From JBBQNR01 sp038330145 (GTDB taxonomy: Bacteria > Actinomycetota > Thermoleophilia > Solirubrobacterales > JBBDJG01): DNA of 64,000 bases. The position numbers and the translations under genes were made by a program. Below the pieces are notes generated by a model, which saw only the letters and a program-made list of their open reading frames with translations, did not search any database and had not been told where the DNA came from. Position 1 is the first letter of the stretch. Every line of letters starts with the position of its first letter. The DNA lies in contig JBBQNR010000001.1 of assembly GCA_038330145.1 (NCBI GenBank), positions 1 through 64,000 of the forward strand, written 5' to 3'. Positions 58,800 through 64,000 of this stretch are shown here, piece by piece.

Positions 58800-59474
58800 G
58801 TGGCCCGCATCCCCATGAGAAGGACGACTATTCAGGCTACGGACGGCCGCTCCTTTGGCGTGGAGCCCCCCGCCGGCTATTGGGCCGTCAAGCGGCTGCT
58901 CGACATCCTCGTTTCGGGCGTGGCCCTGCTCGTGCTCGCGATTCCGATGCTCCTGATCGCCCTGCTCGTCAAGCTCGGAGACCGCTCGGCGCCGGTCTTC
59001 TTCCACCAGCAGCGCTCAGGCGTGGGAGGCCGCCGCTTCAACCTGTACAAGTTCCGCACCATGGTCAAGAACGCGGACGAGCTCAAGGAGCAGCTGCGCT
59101 CCCACAGCGTCGTCGCCTGGCCGGACTTCAGGGTCTACGACGACCCGCGCACGACCAAGATCGGTCGCTTCCTGCGCAAGGCCAGCCTCGACGAGCTGCC
59201 GCAGCTGATGAACGTGATCAGGGGCGACATGAGCCTCGTCGGGCCGCGGCCCACCAGCTTCGACGTCAGCACATATCAGCTCTGGCACACCGGGCGGCTC
59301 GAGTTTCGGCCCGGGATCACCGGCCCCTGGCAGGTGCTCGGGCGCGATTCGATGGACTTCGACGAGCGTTGCAGGCTCGAGATCAGCTTCTTCCGCCGGC
59401 CCTCGATCTGGGCCGAGCTGAAGCTGCTGGCTGCGACACTCCCTATCGTTCTACGTAGGACCGGAACCGCATGA
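58800..59474 (+). CDS. Bacterial sugar transferase (undecaprenyl-phosphate sugar phosphotransferase)
   Basis: A 224-residue monotopic phosphoglycosyl transferase that starts exopolysaccharide or glycan assembly by placing a sugar phosphate on undecaprenyl phosphate. One N-terminal membrane helix (LLDILVSGVALLVLAIPMLLIALLVKLG) is followed by the core with FFHQQRSGVGGRRFNLYKFRTM, the KASLDELPQLMNVIRGDMSLVGPRP catalytic block (Asp-Glu) and GITGPWQVLGR. GTG 58800 or ATG 58815 could start it. The next gene overlaps its stop. Confidence 0.92.
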   Translation: MARIPMRRTTIQATDGRSFGVEPPAGYWAVKRLLDILVSGVALLVLAIPMLLIALLVKLGDRSAPVFFHQQRSGVGGRRFNLYKFRTMVKNADELKEQLRSHSVVAWPDFRVYDDPRTTKIGRFLRKASLDELPQLMNVIRGDMSLVGPRPTSFDVSTYQLWHTGRLEFRPGITGPWQVLGRDSMDFDERCRLEISFFRRPSIWAELKLLAATLPIVLRRTGTA

Positions 59475-60124
59475 GCTCACTCACCAACCTCAGCCGCTCA
59501 TTGACCACGACCGTCACGATCGCGGTCGCGACCGTGATCCTGTTCGCCGGCTTCGCCTATTCGATCGTGCGGCCGATCACGTACCAGAGCCAGGCCACGC
59601 TGGTCATGGTCCCGCAGCCGACCGATCCCAAGGACCTCGCTGGAGTGCTGGACTCGTTCCAGCGGTCGGGCACCGCCGGAACCTATGTCGAGCTGCTGGC
59701 CTCCGAGGACACACTCAAGCGGGCGGGCAACCCGCCTGTGACCGTCAAGGTCCGCTCGGTGCCCGACACCCGCGCGATCCGCCTCCTCGCCTCCGCCGAC
59801 GACCAGAACATCGTCCAGCCGGCCCTGCGGTCGCTGGTGGTGGCCGCGCAGCGCGAGCAGGACAAGCTCGTGGACATCTGGGACCTGAGAGTGCTCCAGT
59901 CGCCGACGTCTCCGGCGAAGGCGAGCACGAGCAGGAGCCTGATCCTCATGGCGACGATCCTGCTGGCATTCCTGGGCGCGCTCGCCGCCTGGACCTTGCT
60001 GCGCCGCTACGGGGTGGGTCAGCCACCGGACAGGCGCACCGCGGCCGCGGCCTCCCGGGCCGAGGCGCTGGCCGCTGCCGACTGGCTGACCAGAGAGGGC
60101 CCGCGCTACCCCACCAGCCGCTGA
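59471..60124 (+). CDS. Wzz-like chain-length/co-polymerase membrane protein
   Basis: A 217-residue protein with two transmembrane helices flanking an extracellular region, the Wzz topology: TTTVTIAVATVILFAGFAYSIV near the N-terminus and LILMATILLAFLGALAAWTLL at about 156-176. The intervening domain has YQSQATLVMVPQPTDPKDLAGVLDSFQRSG. There is no fused tyrosine kinase. The ATG overlaps the sugar-transferase stop. It probably sets polymer length with the Wzy-like protein downstream. Confidence 0.75.
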   Translation: MSSLTNLSRSLTTTVTIAVATVILFAGFAYSIVRPITYQSQATLVMVPQPTDPKDLAGVLDSFQRSGTAGTYVELLASEDTLKRAGNPPVTVKVRSVPDTRAIRLLASADDQNIVQPALRSLVVAAQREQDKLVDIWDLRVLQSPTSPAKASTSRSLILMATILLAFLGALAAWTLLRRYGVGQPPDRRTAAAASRAEALAAADWLTREGPRYPTSR

Positions 60125-60125
60125 C

Positions 60126-61523
60126 GTGGCCGGGGGAGCGGAAACCCTCCGGTACCCCGCCGGGCGCTATCCCAACGGCGGCAACGGCAATCCCCCCGGG
60201 CCGCGCCTAGCCGCCGACCTGCTGATCCTCATCGGCGCGGTGCTGCTGGCTGCGTCGCTGCCGCTGATCGCGCTTCGCTTCCTGTCCCTGAAGCCGGGGT
60301 TGTTCCCCTTCCTGGTGGTCGGGGTCATCGGGGGCGCGTACCTGCTGCGCAATCCGCGCTGGATCGTTCCCAGCTACATCGGTCTCGTCTGGACGTCGAT
60401 CGATGCCGTCTACTTCGGCGGCCTCCCGTCGCCGATCGAGACTTCCGGAATGTTGTTGCTCGGCTTCGCCGTTTACCAGGCGGCGCTGCGCTTCGGCTAT
60501 GCCAAGGAGGTGCTGGTCGTCTGCGCCTTCCTCGTGCTGCCGCTGCTGGCCGCCGGCCTCGTGAGCCCCGACGGGATGGAGGTGCCGGTCCCGCAGCTCA
60601 AGAACATCGCCTTCCTGTTCATCGTGGCTCTGATCGTTCGCAGCATCGAGGACGTCGACCACGCCGCGATCACCCTTGCTTGCGTGGGCGTCTTCCTGGG
60701 CGCCGGCTCGATCTTCTCCGTCTTCGTGCATCCGACGCCGCTGTTCCCGCTGAAGGCGAATGACATCCCCTTCATTCCCATAACCCCGCGGGCGGCCGGG
60801 CCCGTCGGCGACCCCAACTTCTTCGCGCTCGTGATGGCCTCGCTGGTGCCGTTCGGCATGTACCTGATCGCGCGCGGGGCCAGGCGGCAGCTGCTCGGCA
60901 TCCTCTCGGTCCTGGTCGTCCTGGGCGGTGTCTTCGCCACCGGCTCGCGCGGCGGCATGATCGCCTCCGGCGCTGCCATCGTCGGCGCGGGGCTGATCAT
61001 GCCGGTCTTCCGCATCCGCGTCGCGGCGGCCACGGTCGTGATCGGAGCCATCATCGCGCTACCGCTGTTCGCGGCGCAGACTCAGGACGCCAACGCGCGC
61101 TCGGTCGAGGGCCGTTTGACCGAGAACCTGGTCGCGGTGGCGATGTTCGCCGATTACCCGGTGACCGGCGTGGGTCCGGGAATGTTCCCCGATCACTACC
61201 GTGACTACAGCCGCAACATCGGCAACGACCCGCGCACGGAGCGCGAGGCGCACAGCCTGCCGCTTGAGGTTGCGGCCGAGCAGGGCCTGGCCGGCTTGAT
61301 CGGCTTCACGCTCGCCTTCCTGACCGTGTTCCGGTTCGCCTACGCTCGCGGGGTCTGGAGGCTGCTGATCGGCAGAACGGTGACGCTTTCGATCGTCACC
61401 TACATGATCGCCAGTCTCTTCCTGCACGGAAGCGAGATCCGCCTGCTGTGGGTGCTGCTGGGAATGCTGCTCGGGCTCGGCTGGGCCGCCAAGGAGAAGC
61501 CGCCCAGGACGTTGCTCGGTTGA
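60126..61523 (+). CDS. O-antigen polymerase/ligase-like membrane protein (Wzy/WaaL type)
   Basis: A 465-residue protein with about ten to twelve predicted helices and the large periplasmic loop with GSRGGMIA and VGPGMFPDHYRDYSR typical of O-antigen ligase/Wzy-C proteins. It would polymerise or ligate lipid-linked repeat units outside the membrane. GTG 60126 begins one base after the Wzz-like stop. The next glycosyltransferase starts at TTG overlapping its stop (TTGA). Confidence 0.85.
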   Translation: MAGGAETLRYPAGRYPNGGNGNPPGPRLAADLLILIGAVLLAASLPLIALRFLSLKPGLFPFLVVGVIGGAYLLRNPRWIVPSYIGLVWTSIDAVYFGGLPSPIETSGMLLLGFAVYQAALRFGYAKEVLVVCAFLVLPLLAAGLVSPDGMEVPVPQLKNIAFLFIVALIVRSIEDVDHAAITLACVGVFLGAGSIFSVFVHPTPLFPLKANDIPFIPITPRAAGPVGDPNFFALVMASLVPFGMYLIARGARRQLLGILSVLVVLGGVFATGSRGGMIASGAAIVGAGLIMPVFRIRVAAATVVIGAIIALPLFAAQTQDANARSVEGRLTENLVAVAMFADYPVTGVGPGMFPDHYRDYSRNIGNDPRTEREAHSLPLEVAAEQGLAGLIGFTLAFLTVFRFAYARGVWRLLIGRTVTLSIVTYMIASLFLHGSEIRLLWVLLGMLLGLGWAAKEKPPRTLLG

Positions 61524-62605
61524 GCGCCCGGGCTGCCTGCTTCTGGGCCAGCGCCGCCGGCGCAGGCTGGGTGCTGGTCGGCTACCCGCTGGCGCTGATG
61601 CTGCTCCCGGAGCGCCGCTGGTCGCAGGGCGACGGCGACCCGGCGGTGTCGATCCTGATCCCCGCCTACCGTGAGCGCGAGGCGCTGCGCGACAAGCTGC
61701 GCGCGCTGTCGGAGCTCGACTACCCGGCTGATCGGCTGCAGGTCATCGTCACCGTCGACGAGGACGAGGAGCTGGCCCGGATAGCGCGCGACGCGCGGCC
61801 CGACGCGACGGTGCTGTTCTCCGCCGAGCGAGCCGGCAAGGCGGCCGCCCTCAGCCGCGGCCTCGAGGCCGCCAGCGGCGACATCGTGTTGATGACCGAC
61901 GCGAACAACCTGCTCGACAGCGGCAGCGTGCGCGCCGCGGTGCGCCACTTCGCCGAGCCCGAGGTGGCCGCGGTCGCCGGGCGCAGGGGAGAGCGCGACA
62001 GCGCCTACGATCGCTACGAGCACATGATCCGCACGCTCGAGAGCCGTTCCGGGAGCGTGGCGGCGATGTCGGGCGAGTTCATGGCGGTTCGCAAGGAGCA
62101 GTTGCCGGCCTTCCCGGAGCACGTCGTCAACGACGACTTCTGGCTGCTGTGTCACCTCGTGCGCCACGGTGGCCGTGTCGTCTACGAACCGGCGGCTTCT
62201 TCGCGTGAGGACGCCGTCCCGGTCGCGGGTGAGGTGGCGCGACGAACGCGCATGAGCGCGGGCCGCGTGATGGCGCTGTCCGAGCTGCGCGACCTGCCGC
62301 CCGGCTTCGCCTGGCGCGCGCTGTCGCACAAGTACGGGCGGTTGGCGCTTCCCTTCCTGCTGCTGGGCGCCCTGCTGGCCTCGCTGTCGCTGTCGCAGCG
62401 CCGCGGCTATCGCGCGCTGGCCGGCGCTCAGGTTGCGCTCTATGCGTCCGGTGCGCTGGCGGTCAGCGTCAGGGTCCCGCCCGGCCGTGCCGGCAGGCTG
62501 GCGCGAGCGGCGGGCCAGTTCACGCTCGGCAACGCCGCGGTCGGGCTAGGAGTCGTGCGCGGGCTGCGCGGGCGCCAGAGCGTTCACTGGGACCCCGTGC
62601 GCTGA
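61520..62605 (+). CDS. Membrane-linked glycosyltransferase family 2
   Basis: A 361-residue GT2 enzyme. The N-terminus has a membrane helix (FWASAAGAGWVLVGYPLALMLL). The GT-A core follows with VSILIPAYREREAL, VTVDEDEE, DIVLMTDANNLLD (DxD-like, DAN), GEFMAVRKEQL and a late DDFWLLCHLV, then one or two C-terminal hydrophobic segments (LALPFLLLGALLASLSL). TTG 61520 overlaps the previous TGA, the simplest start. It converges on the GT4 gene and overlaps it by 22 bases. Confidence 0.88.
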   Translation: MSARAACFWASAAGAGWVLVGYPLALMLLPERRWSQGDGDPAVSILIPAYREREALRDKLRALSELDYPADRLQVIVTVDEDEELARIARDARPDATVLFSAERAGKAAALSRGLEAASGDIVLMTDANNLLDSGSVRAAVRHFAEPEVAAVAGRRGERDSAYDRYEHMIRTLESRSGSVAAMSGEFMAVRKEQLPAFPEHVVNDDFWLLCHLVRHGGRVVYEPAASSREDAVPVAGEVARRTRMSAGRVMALSELRDLPPGFAWRALSHKYGRLALPFLLLGALLASLSLSQRRGYRALAGAQVALYASGALAVSVRVPPGRAGRLARAAGQFTLGNAAVGLGVVRGLRGRQSVHWDPVR

Positions 62606-63786
62606 GTTTCGGCCGGGGCGTCCTGCTGGGGCGCGGAGTCGGTGTCGCGTCCCGTGATGAAATCGGCCAGGCGACGGCACTCGGCTTCCATCGTGTAACG
62701 GCGGACGTGCCTTTGGCCGGCATCCACCATGCGCTCGCGCAGCGTCCCGTCCTGGGCCAGGCGCGAGAGCGAGTCGACGGCGGCGCCCACGTCGCCAGGC
62801 TCGATCAGCAGCGCGCTGTCGCCGATCGCCTCGGCGACGCCGCCGACGGAGGTCGCGACCACCGGCAGCGCGGCGGCCATCGCCTCCAACAGCACCTGCG
62901 GCAGGCCTTCGGTCCAGGAGACGTGCAGGAAGAAGTGCCCGGCGCGGTAGACCTCGACGAGCCCGTCGTCGATCGGCACGTGGCCCTTCAGCTCGACCAC
63001 CGACGCGACGTCGAGCTCGGCGAGGCGGCGCTCCAGGTCCTCCTCCAGCGGCCCGTCGCCGCAGACCACCAGCCTCCAGCGCGGGTCGCGCTCGTGCAGG
63101 CGGGCAATCACCTCCGCCAGCATGAGCGGGTTCTTCTCCGGGTCCAGCCGGCCGACGCTGACGATCCGCAGCTCGCCGTCGTAGGAGCGGTCGAGCTGGC
63201 CCGGATCGACGATGTCGTGGTCGCGCACGAGCGAGACCGAGATCTCGAGCAGCCGAGGCGCGGCGGCGTAGTTGCGCGCGAGCTGGGGTCCGACGACGAC
63301 GATCGGGAGCCTGCGGGCGAGCAGCCGGTAGGCGTGCTCCAGCAGGTCGCCCGCGAGGTGGATCCAGCGCTTTCCGGGCCGGCGGTTGCGAATGTACTGC
63401 GGCATGTCCTGGCGCACGCCGAGCACCACGCGCTTGCGTCTGAGGAGCGCCAGCAGCACATATGCGAGCGAGAGCGGATACGGGCCCAGCAGCCAGACGG
63501 CGTCGACGTCGCGCAGCGTTCGCCAGTAGACGCGCAGCGAGCCGGCGAAGGTGCCTGCCGCCTGCAGCGGGTTGGACGCGTCGGCATGGTAGGGCAACGG
63601 CACGAAGTCGATCTCGTCGGCGAGCCGATAGTGCGAGCGGTGGGGCTCGGGGCTGAGGCGGCCGAGCACGATCAGGCTGTCGAGCGAGCGCGCGAGCTGG
63701 CCCAGGAAGACGACGAACGCGCGCGCCGCGTAGATCGAGTCGCCGTGGCGCCAGTAGGCCTGGTCGGTGTGGACGGCGACGCGCAT
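62584..63786 (-). CDS. Glycosyltransferase family 4
   Basis: A 400-residue GT-B enzyme. The C-terminal nucleotide-sugar domain shows IVSVGRLDPEKNPLMLAEVI, LVVCGDGPLEEDL, HVSWTEGLPQVLLEAMAAALPVVAT and VGGVAEAIGDSALLIEPGDV (the E-x7-E donor site). The N-terminal half is the acceptor domain. ATG at 63784-63786 gives MRVAVHTDQAYWRHG, the usual start; an upstream in-frame extension to 63867 would run antisense to the next gene. It lies opposite to the rest of the exopolysaccharide locus. Confidence 0.9.
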   Translation of the reverse strand: MRVAVHTDQAYWRHGDSIYAARAFVVFLGQLARSLDSLIVLGRLSPEPHRSHYRLADEIDFVPLPYHADASNPLQAAGTFAGSLRVYWRTLRDVDAVWLLGPYPLSLAYVLLALLRRKRVVLGVRQDMPQYIRNRRPGKRWIHLAGDLLEHAYRLLARRLPIVVVGPQLARNYAAAPRLLEISVSLVRDHDIVDPGQLDRSYDGELRIVSVGRLDPEKNPLMLAEVIARLHERDPRWRLVVCGDGPLEEDLERRLAELDVASVVELKGHVPIDDGLVEVYRAGHFFLHVSWTEGLPQVLLEAMAAALPVVATSVGGVAEAIGDSALLIEPGDVGAAVDSLSRLAQDGTLRERMVDAGQRHVRRYTMEAECRRLADFITGRDTDSAPQQDAPAETQRTGSQ

Positions 63787-63818
63787 GCGCCGGCCAATGA
63801 TATGCCTGCGCCGTCCCG

Positions 63819-63824
63819 TACCAT
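63819..63824 (+). promoter_or_regulatory. -10 box for the leaderless gene at 63832
   Basis: TACCAT ends seven bases before ATG 63832. Confidence 0.4.
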
Positions 63825-63831
63825 CGAATCG

Positions 63832-64000
63832 ATGACCGCGAGCCCGAGTCGCCCGATACGGGTTCACGCGCTGATCTCGTCGCTGACCTGGGGCGGTGCG
63901 GAGATGCTGCTGGCGGAGTTCGCGGCCGGCGCGCCCTCCGCCGGAATCGAGCTGTCGGTCGGCTTTCTCGAGGACCGCGACGGCAGCCCGGCGGCCGGCC
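63832..64000 (+). CDS. Glycosyltransferase, 5' end only (partial)
   Basis: The first 56 residues of a protein that runs off the right edge. The start IRVHALISSLTWGGAEMLLAEFA is the acceptor-domain N-terminus typical of GT4/GT1-type glycosyltransferases (strand, then GGAE loop). It is divergent from the GT4 gene on the minus strand and fits the exopolysaccharide locus. Confidence 0.75.
   Translation, partial: MTASPSRPIRVHALISSLTWGGAEMLLAEFAAGAPSAGIELSVGFLEDRDGSPAAG

Noticed and set aside
1..64000. CRISPR array or toxin-antitoxin/phage module.
   Set aside because: No series of regularly spaced short direct repeats, cas genes, phage structural genes or transposase genes were seen. The XerC-like recombinase has Xer features and lies beside whiG, so it is not taken as a phage integrase.

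Overview
The window is GC-rich, densely coded chromosomal DNA. Its gene order and protein families point to an actinobacterium, most likely of the class Thermoleophilia (Solirubrobacterales-like). The supporting evidence is the order coaD - SepIVA-like - DUF177 - rpmF - plsX - acpP - rnc - smc, the block ffh - rpsP - khpA - trmD - rplS - lepB - rnhB - yraN - comM - dprA, a WhiG/FliA sigma factor, an EF-G2 paralogue, a PknB-type kinase and pervasive TANNNT boxes placed 6-8 nt before start codons. The taxonomic call is an inference from these traits.

Layout. 1-196: 3' end of a membrane glycosyltransferase-like gene. 384-3925: riboflavin operon ribD-ribE-ribBA-ribH. 4111-7602: DJ-1/PfpI protein, rpmB, a DAK2 (FakA-like) protein and two SnoaL-like proteins. 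7746-11144: recG, rsmD, coaD. 11173-20643: division/lipid/RNA cluster (SepIVA-like, DUF177, rpmF, plsX, acpP, rnc, smc), interrupted by a three-gene ABC exporter and a small antisense zinc-ribbon gene. 20640-33885: polysaccharide deacetylase, ftsY, nitrite/sulfite reductase, Ser/Thr kinase, then the ffh-to-dprA housekeeping block. 33867-42163: a mixed insert (PhlG-like hydrolase, thiD, ilvD, alpha/beta hydrolase, 5-FCL-like, SDR, L,D-transpeptidase). 42256-46168: xerC-like recombinase, whiG-like sigma factor, EF-G2. 46188-57821: accessory and hypothetical genes, two tRNAs (Gly, Cys), an SDR and a secreted protein. 58002-64000: tRNA-Val, a decayed kinase gene and the start of an exopolysaccharide locus (sugar-phosphate transferase, Wzz-like, Wzy-like, glycosyltransferases).

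The main unexplained structure lies between genes. A palindromic repeat of about 160 bp (called R1 here) occurs four times, two copies intact and two broken. Every copy abuts a TAG stop codon that sits inside a CTAG tetranucleotide. In the two intact copies CTAG is present at both ends, as expected of a miniature inverted-repeat element that duplicates CTAG and so regenerates the stop codon it enters. The central hairpin arms differ between copies but still pair. Two smaller repeat families (R2, R3) also have intergenic, hairpin-forming copies.

Other points: rnc carries an in-frame amber codon inside its double-stranded-RNA-binding domain. Three genes (rnc, khpA, lepB) appear to start at CTG. 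Ribosomal protein L19 carries a long acidic tail. A kinase gene beside tRNA-Val has lost its catalytic loop. No CRISPR array, insertion sequence with a transposase, rRNA, SRP RNA or FMN/TPP riboswitch was seen. No stretch over 300 bases lacks a gene; the longest is 54667-54960.
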